Positions 56,767 to 64,000 of a stretch of 64,000 bases of DNA are shown one piece after another. The DNA is from Azotobacter salinestris (lineage in GTDB: Bacteria > Pseudomonadota > Gammaproteobacteria > Pseudomonadales > Pseudomonadaceae). Made by a program: the position numbers and the translations under genes. Positions within the stretch are counted from its first letter, which is position 1. The number at the start of each line of letters is the position of its first letter. Below the pieces are notes generated by a model. It made no database searches and was not told the DNA's origin. It saw only the letters and a program-made list of their open reading frames with translations. Location of the stretch: the NCBI RefSeq assembly GCF_009363155.1, contig NZ_CP045302.1, positions 3,765,001 through 3,829,000 on the forward strand, given 5' to 3'.

Positions 56767-57627
56767 ATGGCTGAGAATGAGCAAACCCTGCCGCCGCAAC
56801 ACCAGGACCAGCGCCCCGGCAAGGAAAGCGAGATGCACCCGCGCCCGGAATACAAGGCCGAGGAGTACAAGGCCGCCGGCAAGCTGGAGGGCAAGGTCGC
56901 GGTCATCACCGGCGCCGACAGCGGCATCGGCCGCGCCGTGGCGGTGGTCTTCGCCAAGGAAGGGGCCGATGTCGTCGTGCTCTATCTGGATCAGGTCGAA
57001 GATGCCGAGGAAACCCGCCGGGAAGTCGAGAAACACGGCCGCCGCTGCCTGACCCTGGCCGGCGACGTGGCCGATGCCGCCTTCTGCCGCCAGGTGGTCG
57101 AGGACACCATGCGCCAGTGGGGGCGCCTGGATGTGCTGGTCAACAATGCCGGGGAGCAGCATCCCCAGGAGCGGCTTGAGGACATCAGCGAGGAGCAGTG
57201 GGAGAAGACCTTCCGCACCAACATCTTCGGCATGTTCCAGCTGACCAAGGCGGCGCTGCCGTCGATGAAGGAGGGCGGCGCCATCATCAACACCACCTCG
57301 GTCACTGCCTACAAGGGCAATCCCAAGCTGATCGACTATTCCTCCACCAAGGGGGCGATCACCGCCTTCACCCGCGCCCTCTCGGCCAACCTGGCGCCGC
57401 GCGGCATCCGCGTCAACGCGGTGGCGCCGGGGCCGATCTGGACGCCGCTGATTCCCTCCACCTTCAGCGAGGAGGAGGTGGCGCACTTCGGCGCCTCCAC
57501 GCCGATGAAGCGGCCCGGGCAACCGGAGGAGGTGGCGCCGGCCTACGTGTATCTCGCTTGCAACGACTCGTCCTACGTGAGCGGGCAGGTGCTGCACGTG
57601 AACGGCGGAACGGTGGTCAATGGCTGA
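56767..57627 (+). CDS. Short-chain dehydrogenase/reductase, YghA/GsDH-like
   Basis: This 286-residue oxidoreductase has an N-terminal tail of about 40 polar residues before the Rossmann core. Cofactor motif TGADSGIGRA is at about 48-57 and the catalytic YSSTK (Tyr-x-x-x-Lys) at about 191-195. NNAGEQ and a C-terminal NGGTVVNG end complete the family set. Related general-stress dehydrogenases (YghA, GSP39) have the same tail. It is in a neighbourhood of stress genes. The natural substrate is unknown. Confidence 0.9.
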   Translation: MAENEQTLPPQHQDQRPGKESEMHPRPEYKAEEYKAAGKLEGKVAVITGADSGIGRAVAVVFAKEGADVVVLYLDQVEDAEETRREVEKHGRRCLTLAGDVADAAFCRQVVEDTMRQWGRLDVLVNNAGEQHPQERLEDISEEQWEKTFRTNIFGMFQLTKAALPSMKEGGAIINTTSVTAYKGNPKLIDYSSTKGAITAFTRALSANLAPRGIRVNAVAPGPIWTPLIPSTFSEEEVAHFGASTPMKRPGQPEEVAPAYVYLACNDSSYVSGQVLHVNGGTVVNG

Positions 57628-57786
57628 GGCGGGGACGAGCCACTGCCGGGCAGTCGCTCGGCAGTGGCTCGCAGGCTGGGGGAAGGTGTCGCGATGGTTG
57701 CGCATCGGTATGGCCGATACCCATTCGGTGACAGGCATCGGCCGGGCTGAGGCCGGTGGCTCAGCCCTGTGTCTCTTGCACGTGCC

Positions 57787-58296
57787 TCAGCGCTTGGCGG
57801 CCACGTCGGGGGTCTCGGAACGGCTCAGGAACTGGGTGGTGATTTCCGGCAGGAAGTTCAGCAGCCAGTCGGCCATGGCCTGTTCCTGCATCAGGATTTC
57901 CTGGGCGATCCGCTTGGTTTCCGCGTCGCCGGCCATTTCGGCGGTAGCGATGATGATCCGGTAGGAGGCGATCTCCATGTTCTCGAAGACATAGGAGCTC
58001 ATCGCGCCCTTGATCACCTCATCGCTCATGACCACGCCGCTGAGTCCCTGGCCGAAGGCCACGACCTTGGCCGCCATGTCCTTGAAGGCCGAGGGGCTGC
58101 TGCCCAGGCGGTTGATGCAGCTTTCGATCTGGGCCTTCTGCCAGCGGGTTTCCTGCAGGTGCTGGTCGATGCGCACCTTGAGCTGGGGATAGTTCTCGAT
58201 ACGGTCCGAAAGAGACTCCAGCATGTTTTCCGCCTGCTGTTCCATGGCGTGGGCATCGCGAAGCCAGTCAAGCAGGTTTTCGTGAACAGTTGCCAT
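57787..58296 (-). CDS. YciE/YciF-type ferritin-like protein (DUF892)
   Basis: This 169-residue, mostly helical protein matches the DUF892 ferritin-like fold: LLDWLRDAHAMEQQAENML and the later QIESCINRLG, then the Glu-containing helix SYVFENMEIASYRIIIATAE. In E. coli, yciG (KGG), yciF and yciE form one stress operon; here the KGG genes lie 5 kb and 3 kb away. The MATVHENLL start is chosen. An AlgU-like promoter candidate (58336-58363) lies about 35-65 bp upstream. Confidence 0.88.
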   Translation of the reverse strand: MATVHENLLDWLRDAHAMEQQAENMLESLSDRIENYPQLKVRIDQHLQETRWQKAQIESCINRLGSSPSAFKDMAAKVVAFGQGLSGVVMSDEVIKGAMSSYVFENMEIASYRIIIATAEMAGDAETKRIAQEILMQEQAMADWLLNFLPEITTQFLSRSETPDVAAKR

Positions 58297-58335
58297 TTGA
58301 AAATCTCCTTGCCAAGGGAACGGAATGTTCATTGG

Positions 58336-58363
58336 GTAGAATCCGCGCGGTCTTTGAAAGTTC
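58336..58363 (-). promoter_or_regulatory. AlgU promoter candidate of the YciE-like gene
   Basis: On the minus strand GAACTT (58363-58358) and TCTAC (58340-58336) are 17 bp apart, a good match to AlgU consensus GAACTT-N16/17-TCTGA. Inferred start near 58330 gives a leader of about 35 nt. Confidence 0.55.
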
Positions 58364-58556
58364 ATCCCGCCTGACGGGTGGAAGTGAACTTGCGAACGTT
58401 CAGCAACTTGGCGCCGCGCCCTCTAGTTGGCAGGGGGCTGGGCGTCTGCCAATTCAGAACTATATCCGGCCGGGCAAGTCGTATTTTTGCCGGAACATGC
58501 CGTTCTTTTTCTGGCGACCTCCCATATGGAAAATGTTTCTAAAGAGGTAACGAGCC

Positions 58557-59069
58557 ATGATGAGAATATATAAAGCATTTTTTGCCAGTGTGTTGCTTGC
58601 CGTATTCAGCAGCGTATATGCCGCCGATACCATGGATGCCGATGACTTTGTCGATGAAGCCTCGGCAAAGGGAATAGCGGAAATCGAGAGCGGCAAGCTT
58701 GCGCTGCAAAAGAGCACTTCCGCCGATATCAAGGCCTTTGCCCAGCAGATGATCGACGAGCATACCGCGGCGAACCGGCAACTGGCGCAGATGGCTCAGA
58801 CCAAGGACCTGGAACTGGCCGACGAGGCCGAACTGATGAGCAGGGCCAAGAAGTGGATTCTGCAACTGCGTGAAGGTGAATCCTTCGACGAGGCCTATGC
58901 CAACAACCAGGTCGTCTCCCACGAGAATACCCTCGAGCTGTACCGCGACGCTGCGCAGCGGCTGGAAGATGCGGAGCTCAAGGCCTACGCCAGCAAGGCC
59001 CTGCCGAAACTGGAGCAGCACTGGGAAAAGGCCAAGCAGCTTCAGGCCACCCATCAGAAGCGCGACTGA
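58557..59069 (+). CDS. Periplasmic DUF4142 protein
   Basis: This 170-residue protein has a signal peptide (about residues 1-22, VYA-ADT) and the four-helix DUF4142 fold (FVDEASAKGIAEIESGKLAL then FAQQMIDEHTAANRQLAQMA). The family is ferritin-like in shape; function is unknown, and members are often stress- or biofilm-linked. An in-frame second ATG immediately follows the first. It is divergent from the YciE-like gene, with which it shares an upstream region. Confidence 0.88.
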   Translation: MMRIYKAFFASVLLAVFSSVYAADTMDADDFVDEASAKGIAEIESGKLALQKSTSADIKAFAQQMIDEHTAANRQLAQMAQTKDLELADEAELMSRAKKWILQLREGESFDEAYANNQVVSHENTLELYRDAAQRLEDAELKAYASKALPKLEQHWEKAKQLQATHQKRD

Positions 59070-59585
59070 CCGACCGCGCGACCCGCTCTCGCCGGCAGCG
59101 GCCCTTCGCCGGTTGCAGCGCGCCGGGTATCCGCCTGCGCGTCCGGCTCCGTGACGGAGCGCTCCGCGGCAAGGGTGCCGTCCGCCCTCGAACGGGCCGG
59201 CGCCCTTGCCGGAGGACTGCCAGGCGCCGATGGCCCGTATCGCTGTCTTGCCGTTCGTTCCGCCGTCCGTCGGCCGAGCCGGAGCCCTCCAGCTTGCCAG
59301 TAAGGCCCGTGAGCGTGGCCCAACCCCTGCAAAGTCCGCCCCTTGCCGCGCCGTCGGTCGGTCCCCAGGGCACATCCTCGCCCTGGTACAAGCGTCCGGA
59401 TAGAGGCGGTAACGGGTGTTTTGTTGTCATTTTCCTGACAGATTGCCCCTGCGTCCTTCTGCCTCGGCCCTGGCCCGCACATCCGGCGGAGCCTGCCTGG
59501 CAGCCGTTCAGGAGCAACGCTGCCGAGCGTTTGCAACTACGCTGAAGGCCTGACCTTGGCACGATGAAAACACGCGAGGGGGAGA
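59070..59585. other. Intergenic region before algB
   Basis: No gene is supported. The only structure of note is the hairpin at 59168-59210. Confidence 0.5.
59168..59210 (+). terminator. Terminator-like hairpin after the DUF4142 gene
   Basis: GGCAAGGGTGCCG and CGGCGCCCTTGCC pair over 13 bp with one mismatch and a 17-nt loop, about 100 bp past the gene. No U-run. Confidence 0.45.
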
Positions 59586-60932
59586 ATGAAACCAACGACG
59601 GAAGTCACCGGCCGCATTCTCTTGGTGGATGACGAGCCGGCAATATTGCGGGCGTTCCGCTCCTGTCTCGAAGAGCGCGGCTACGGAGTGATGAGTGCCA
59701 GCAGTGGGATCCAGGCGGAGGCGTTGCTGCAACGACATGTGTTCGATCTGTGTTTTCTCGATCTGCGCCTGGGCGAGGAGAGGGGCCTGAAGGTGCTGCA
59801 GCGCCTGCGCAGCCAGGCGCCCTGGATGCGGGTAGTGATCGTCACTGCCCTGGGTGCCGTGGACACGGCGGTCGAAGCCATAAAGTCCGGCGCCGCGGAC
59901 TATCTGGTCAAGCCCTGCAGTCCCGACCAGCTATGCCTGGCCGCGGCCAAGCAGCTGGAGATCGGCCAGCTGGCGACGCGTCTGGAGGCGCTGGAAGGCG
60001 AGCAGAAGAAGCCCAGCGACGTCTTCGGCTCGGACAATCCGGCGATGATGGCGGTGCTGGAAACCGCCCGACAGGTGGCCGATACCGACGCCAATATCCT
60101 CATCCTCGGCGAGTCCGGTACCGGCAAGGGCGAACTGGCGCGCGCCATCCACGGCTGGAGCCGGCGGGCAAAGAAGGCTTTCGTGACCGTCAACTGCCCC
60201 TCGCTGTCCGGCGAGTTGATGGAAAGCGAGATGTTCGGCCACATCCGCGGCGCCTTCACCGGGGCTACGGACAGCACCCTGGGGCGGGTCAACCAGGCCG
60301 ACGGCGGCACCCTGTTTCTCGACGAGATAGGCGATTTTCCCCTGTCCCTGCAGCCCAAACTGCTGCGCTTCATCCAGGACAAGGAGTACGAGCGGATCGG
60401 CGATCCGGTGACGCGCCAGGCCGACGTGCGCATCCTCGCCGCCACCAACCTCGACCTGGAGGCCATGGTGCATACCGGGCGCTTTCGCGAGGATCTGCTC
60501 TACCGGATCAACGTGATCACCCTGCATCTGCCGCCGCTGCGCGAGCGCCCCGAGGACATCCTCGCCCTGGCAGAGCGCTTCCTGCGCATGTTCGTCAGGA
60601 ACTACAGCCGCCCGGCGCGCGGCTTCAGCGAGGCGGCGCAGGCGGCCCTCCTGAGCTACCAGTGGCCGGGCAATATCCGCGAGCTGCGCAACGTGGTGGA
60701 GCGGGCCAGCATCATCTGCCCGCATGAACTGATCGATGCCAGTCACCTGGGGCTGGGCGAGCAGCCGGGCAGCAGCGTGCCGCGGGTGGGCATGCCATTG
60801 AAGCTCGAGGAACTGGAGAAGGCCCACATCGCCGCGGTGCTGGCGAACAGCGAAACCCTCGACCAGGCCGCCCGGACGCTCGGCATCGACGCCTCGACGC
60901 TGTACCGCAAGCGCAAGCAGTACGGCTTGTGA
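59586..60932 (+). CDS. algB: AlgB-type sigma-54 response regulator
   Basis: This 448-residue NtrC-class regulator has a receiver domain (Asp59 in LCFLDLRLGEE), an AAA+ domain with GESGTGKGELA, GAFTGA (sigma-54 contact) and a Walker B GTLFLDEIGD, and a C-terminal Fis-type helix-turn-helix (LDQAARTLGIDASTLYRKRKQYGL). Sequence and length match AlgB of P. aeruginosa, which activates algD and is normally paired with the sensor kinase KinB. The C-terminus and receiver domain resemble it very closely. No kinB follows; 170 bp on is a KGG gene on the other strand. It lies about 12 kb from algD. Confidence 0.92.
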   Translation: MKPTTEVTGRILLVDDEPAILRAFRSCLEERGYGVMSASSGIQAEALLQRHVFDLCFLDLRLGEERGLKVLQRLRSQAPWMRVVIVTALGAVDTAVEAIKSGAADYLVKPCSPDQLCLAAAKQLEIGQLATRLEALEGEQKKPSDVFGSDNPAMMAVLETARQVADTDANILILGESGTGKGELARAIHGWSRRAKKAFVTVNCPSLSGELMESEMFGHIRGAFTGATDSTLGRVNQADGGTLFLDEIGDFPLSLQPKLLRFIQDKEYERIGDPVTRQADVRILAATNLDLEAMVHTGRFREDLLYRINVITLHLPPLRERPEDILALAERFLRMFVRNYSRPARGFSEAAQAALLSYQWPGNIRELRNVVERASIICPHELIDASHLGLGEQPGSSVPRVGMPLKLEELEKAHIAAVLANSETLDQAARTLGIDASTLYRKRKQYGL

Positions 60933-61105
60933 AACGGCGGACGCCTCCCGGCCGGGCGGGTCGACAACGCTCGGCATGGGGGGCGGGGCGTTCGCCGACC
61001 AGGTTTCGCAGTCCATGACAATCACGAATACGAACAGTCAGAAATTCAAAGGCGAGAGCACCGCCCGCTCCTGAATGGACGCGTTGCTCTCACCGGCGCC
61101 GGAGA

Positions 61106-61288
61106 TTAACTGCGTTCTTTGCCGCCCTGTCCGCCGTGACTGCGCTGGCCCCCCTTGCGCCCGGCTTCGGAGGCTTTCTCGCGATCGTTGGCAAAGTTTC
61201 CGCCGCTCTTCTGACCACCCTTGCGTCCGGCTTCGGAAGCTTTCTGGCGGTCATTGGCAAAGTTGCCGGGGTTGCTGTTTCGGGTCAT
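61106..61288 (-). CDS. KGG-motif stress protein (YciG-like), 60 residues
   Basis: This hydrophilic 60-residue protein contains two copies of a unit NFANDRxKASEAGRKGGQ, followed by a Gly/His-rich tail. The KGG motif and unit are of the YciG/GsiB type seen in desiccation- and heat-stress proteins. GGAGA lies before the ATG at 61288. It differs in repeat sequence from the three KGG genes at 51-52 kb, so it is a separate branch of the same family. Confidence 0.85.
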   Translation of the reverse strand: MTRNSNPGNFANDRQKASEAGRKGGQKSGGNFANDREKASEAGRKGGQRSHGGQGGKERS

Positions 61289-61562
61289 GTTTTTTCTCCA
61301 TAACGGCTGAAAAAAGCAGGTGTTTACCCAGCCTGCATGAATACTGAAACCACCCCGCTGCGAGAGTTCCTCGGTTTTCGGGACGCTATTGCATGGCGGA
61401 CAAACGGTAGAAATACGGAACTTCCGGCTTCCCGTTCCATTCGAACTTGGCTACTACACTCAGCGTGGATGTGGATATCGAGTGGCACGCTGTTTTCGGC
61501 CATGCCGGCAAATGGGCATGGAACAGGGAATCTGAAACGGAAGAACATCGGGAAGCGTCGCC

Positions 61563-61979
61563 ATGCCCTGGCTTCTGGTTGTGCATATCGTCTTCCTGCT
61601 GACTTGGTGCGGGGCCTTGCTCTATCTCCCGGCACTGATCGCCAGCAGCAGCGGCGCCAATTTCGAGGTTTCCTCCCGCCAGCACGCTGTCCTGCTGATC
61701 CGGCAGCTGTTCAACCTGCTGGCGACCCCGGCGGCGCTCTTCACCATCGCCAGCGGCACCCTACTGTTTCTCGTGCAGGGCACCCTCGGCATCTGGCTGA
61801 TTCTCAAGCTGACCGCCGTGGTGGTCATGGTGGTCTGCCATGCCTTGTACGGGGCGCTGATCCTGCGCCTGGAGCGCGAGCCGCAGAGCGTGGTGACCTC
61901 CCTCTGCGTCGCTCTGGCGGTGACCTCCGCGCTGGCCGTGCTCTGCGTCGTCTGGCTCGTTCTGGCCAAGCCCGTCTGA
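61563..61979 (+). CDS. CopD-family / HemJ-like membrane protein
   Basis: This 138-residue protein has four membrane helices (WLLVVHIVFLLTWCGALLYLPAL, LATPAALFTIASGTLLFLV, LILKLTAVVVMVVCHALYGALI and a final helix), the four-helix unit of CopD and UPF0093/HemJ proteins. An early His in the first helix is conserved in such proteins. It may act in copper handling or heme synthesis next to the cox genes. Exact role unproven. It reads toward the convergent DUF2231 gene 32 bp away. Confidence 0.75.
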   Translation: MPWLLVVHIVFLLTWCGALLYLPALIASSSGANFEVSSRQHAVLLIRQLFNLLATPAALFTIASGTLLFLVQGTLGIWLILKLTAVVVMVVCHALYGALILRLEREPQSVVTSLCVALAVTSALAVLCVVWLVLAKPV

Positions 61980-62011
61980 GGAGGTCTGCAGTGGTGGATT
62001 CCGGCCTTTAC

Positions 62012-62464
62012 TCAACCTTCCACATCGACCCCCACCGCATGCTCGTAGACCAGGCGACCGCCCAGCCAGGCGGCCAGCACGATCAGCAGCGCGGTCAGCA
62101 CGGACAGGTACAGCCCCCAGGGAAAGATGTACTCCGCGGCGAGATAGCGCTGCAGCCAGTTCAGCGAGGCCAGCGAGAGCATCATCACGGCGAGGATGGC
62201 GTGGCACCAGCCGGTGATCAGGCGGCGAATCCGGCGCACGGTGAACAGGTCGACGAGCCCTGCGCCGCTGGCGATCCAGCCGCCGAAGGCGCCGACGCCG
62301 GACAGCCACAGGCTGGCCCTCGCCCAGAAGGGGTCGCCGCTCAGCAGGTAGCCGAGGTCGCTGGCGACCAGCCCGAACAGGGCGGCGACCGGAAAGTGGA
62401 TCATCATCGGATGCAGCGGATGACCGCCCAGGGAGGCGCGGCTGCGGATGGTCTGCTCGGGCAT
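62012..62464 (-). CDS. DUF2231 membrane protein
   Basis: This 150-residue protein has four membrane helices and the family opening GHPLHPMMIHFPVAALFG, with histidines that may bind a metal or heme. AAGGAG precedes the ATG at 62464. It is divergent from coxB with only 36 bp between the starts. DUF2231 proteins often sit near cytochrome oxidase or cytochrome genes; function is unknown. Its promoter overlaps the coxB upstream region. Confidence 0.85.
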   Translation of the reverse strand: MPEQTIRSRASLGGHPLHPMMIHFPVAALFGLVASDLGYLLSGDPFWARASLWLSGVGAFGGWIASGAGLVDLFTVRRIRRLITGWCHAILAVMMLSLASLNWLQRYLAAEYIFPWGLYLSVLTALLIVLAAWLGGRLVYEHAVGVDVEG

Positions 62465-62500
62465 CGAAATCTCCTTGGCGAGAGAGGGCGGCAGCGGGCC

Positions 62501-63481
62501 GTGTACGGGCATCTGACCGCCGCCGGCCCGGCAATGCTCCTGGCCGGCTGCGACGGGCCGCAGTCCACGCTCGCCCCGGACGGGCCGGCGGCGCAGGCGG
62601 CGGCCTGGCTGTGGTGGGGCATGTTCGCCTGGTTCGGCCTGGTGCTGCTGCTGGTCGTGACCCTCTGGCTGGTGGCCCTGCGCCGCTCGCCGCGCCAGTA
62701 CGACCCCGAGCAGGCTCGCCAGGTGGGCCGGCGCTGGATTCTCGCCGGCGGCGTGCTGCTGCCGGGGCTCACGATCCTGATACTGCTGGCCTTCGGCATT
62801 CCCCTGGGCCTGCGCATGCTGCCCCTGCCGCTGGGCGGGCCGCCGCCGCTGCGGATCGAGGTGATCGGGCACCAGTGGTGGTGGGAGGTGCGCTATCCCG
62901 AGACCGGCGTGATCACCGCCAATCAGCTGATCCTGCCGGTCGGCCAGCCGGTGGACGTGGAAGTCACCAGCGCCGACGTGATCCACGCGTTCTGGGTGCC
63001 GCGCCTGGGCGGCAAGCTGGACATGCTGCCGGGGCGTCGCCTGACCGTGCGCCTGCGGGCCGACCGGGAGGGCCCCTACCGCGGGCAATGCGCGGAGTTC
63101 TGCGGCTCCCAGCACGCGCACATGGCCCTGGCGGTCGAGGCCCTGGAGATGGCGGATTTCATCGCCTGGCAGGCGGCGCGGCGGGTCGAGCCACCGATAC
63201 CCCGGGAGCATGCCGCGGCGGTGCGGGCCTTCCGGCCCTATTGCGGCGAATGCCACCGGGTGGCCGGGATCAGCGACGGGCGCCGGGCACCGGATCTCAG
63301 CGATGTCGGCGCGCGGCCCAGCCTCGGCGCCGGCACCCTGGCGATGGGAGAGGGCGCCATGCGCCGCTGGCTGGGCGAGCACCAGCAGCTCAAGCCGCAC
63401 AACGGCATGCCCCGCCACGACCATCTGCCCGAGGCCACCCTCGACGCCATCGCCGCCTGGCTGGAGACCCTGGACCCATGA
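62501..63481 (+). CDS. coxB: Cytochrome c oxidase subunit II with fused cytochrome c (caa3-type)
   Basis: This 326-residue protein has a lipoprotein signal ending LAGC (Cys17), two membrane helices, a CuA domain with His162 (VIHAFWVP), Cys197, Cys201, His205 and Met208 (QCAEFCGSQHAHM), and a C-terminal cytochrome c domain with CGECH (248-252) and a distal Met in HNGMPRH. The fused heme domain defines caa3-type oxidases. I start it at GTG 62501 because this makes a complete lipoprotein signal. The stop overlaps coxA (ATGA). Confidence 0.9.
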   Translation: MYGHLTAAGPAMLLAGCDGPQSTLAPDGPAAQAAAWLWWGMFAWFGLVLLLVVTLWLVALRRSPRQYDPEQARQVGRRWILAGGVLLPGLTILILLAFGIPLGLRMLPLPLGGPPPLRIEVIGHQWWWEVRYPETGVITANQLILPVGQPVDVEVTSADVIHAFWVPRLGGKLDMLPGRRLTVRLRADREGPYRGQCAEFCGSQHAHMALAVEALEMADFIAWQAARRVEPPIPREHAAAVRAFRPYCGECHRVAGISDGRRAPDLSDVGARPSLGAGTLAMGEGAMRRWLGEHQQLKPHNGMPRHDHLPEATLDAIAAWLETLDP

Positions 63482-64000
63482 ACGATACCCGCATCCCGAG
63501 CGCCGAGCGGCTGCACCAGGAGTTCGAGGTCGTGTGGGGCAATCCCACGGGCTGGCGGGCACTGTCCATCGTCAACCACACCAGCATCGGCCTGCGCTTC
63601 ATGGTCACGGGGACGGTGTTCTTCCTCATCGGCGGGCTGCTGGCCATGCTGATCCGCGCCCAGCTGGCGCGCCCCGGCCTGCCGCTGATCGACCACCAGA
63701 CCTACAACCAGCTGTTCACCATGCACGGTTCGGTGATGATGTTTCTCTTCGCCGTGCCGATGGTCGAGGGGCTGGCCGTCTACCTGATCCCCAAGATGAT
63801 CGGCGCCCGCGACCTGGTCTTTCCGCGCCTCAGCGCCTTCGGCTATTGGTGCTACCTGTTCGGCGGCACCATCCTGGTCTCCAGCCTGGCCCTGGGCCTG
63901 GCGCCGGCGAGCGGCTGGTTCATGTACACGCCGCTCAGCAGCGGCGGCCACTCGCCGGGGGTGAACTCGGACTTCTGGCTGATCGGCATCACCTTCGTGG
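63478..64000 (+). CDS. coxA: Cytochrome c oxidase subunit I (partial)
   Basis: The first 174 residues are present; the gene runs off the window. It begins MNDTRIPSAERLHQEFEVVWG and enters the helices of heme-copper oxidase subunit I, with the low-spin heme ligand region YNQLFTMHGSVMMFLFAVPM (His in FTMHGSVM). The next block, PRLSAFGYWCYLFGG, is likewise conserved. The ATG overlaps the coxB stop, so the two are translationally coupled. In caa3-type operons this subunit is often fused to subunit III, which cannot be checked here. Confidence 0.93.
   Translation, partial: MNDTRIPSAERLHQEFEVVWGNPTGWRALSIVNHTSIGLRFMVTGTVFFLIGGLLAMLIRAQLARPGLPLIDHQTYNQLFTMHGSVMMFLFAVPMVEGLAVYLIPKMIGARDLVFPRLSAFGYWCYLFGGTILVSSLALGLAPASGWFMYTPLSSGGHSPGVNSDFWLIGITFV

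Noticed and set aside
58386-58412. GAACTT at 58386-58391 as an AlgU promoter for the DUF4142 gene
   Set aside because: The -10 at 16-17 bp reads TTGGC or similar, a poor match, and it lies about 150 bp from the gene.
61418-61448. Two GAACTT boxes before the CopD-like gene
   Set aside because: -10 matches are weak (TCGAA at best), so no promoter is claimed.

Overview
The window is GC-rich chromosomal DNA from a member of the Pseudomonadaceae. The complete 12-gene alginate cluster (algD to algA), an AlgB-type regulator, a cyanide-insensitive bd oxidase and a P. aeruginosa-like branched-chain amino acid locus point to Pseudomonas/Azotobacter. The AlgG length, the split AlgD/Alg8 arrangement and the IS load make me lean to Azotobacter (inference; no 16S or nif gene is present to prove it).

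Layout. (1) 230-4800: a KdpE-type regulator and a short KdpD-type kinase, same strand, separated by a nested insertion: a TnpB-only IS200/IS605-type element whose tnpB is itself split by an IS630-family element with a visible TA duplication. (2) 4912-14907: valine/propionate catabolism on the minus strand (prpE, acyl-CoA dehydrogenase, 3-hydroxyisobutyryl-CoA hydrolase, mmsB, enoyl-CoA hydratase, mmsA) with two LysR regulators. (3) 15013-18073: periplasmic RNase T2, periplasmic alpha carbonic anhydrase, SirB1-like protein. (4) 18200-22641: leucine/valine dehydrogenase and the E1-alpha, E1-beta and E2 parts of a 2-oxo acid dehydrogenase. With region 2 this gives nearly a whole route from branched-chain amino acids to propionyl-CoA; only E3 is missing. 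(5) 22773-25761: a TctCBA tricarboxylate uptake system. (6) 26090-30397: a short DUF3509-like protein, PsiE, a SWIM/SNF2 helicase and a small membrane protein. (7) 30459-30754: a non-coding element with perfect 19-bp terminal inverted repeats (MITE-like). (8) 30855-47149: the alginate cluster, transcribed leftward, with an AlgU-like promoter candidate and an imperfect AT-rich duplication upstream of algD, then an IS5-family insertion at about 47.9-49.1 kb. (9) 49269-61288: an envelope and general-stress region: DUF1328 peptide, AI-2E family permease, three adjacent KGG-repeat stress proteins (two too short for routine calling), cioAB, DUF421, short-chain dehydrogenase, YciE-like ferritin-fold protein, DUF4142 protein, algB with no kinB, and a fourth KGG protein. 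(10) 61563-64000: CopD-like and DUF2231 membrane proteins and the start of a caa3-type cytochrome oxidase operon (coxB with fused cytochrome c, coxA running off the window).

Themes across regions. AANAANAA-type CA motifs, the known binding signal of Hfq/Crc in pseudomonads, sit just upstream of the starts of prpE, mmsB, mmsA and the carbonic anhydrase, with looser cases at alg8 and algA, suggesting shared catabolite repression. AlgU-like promoter candidates precede algD and the YciE-like gene, linking alginate to the stress genes. No rRNA, tRNA or CRISPR array was found.
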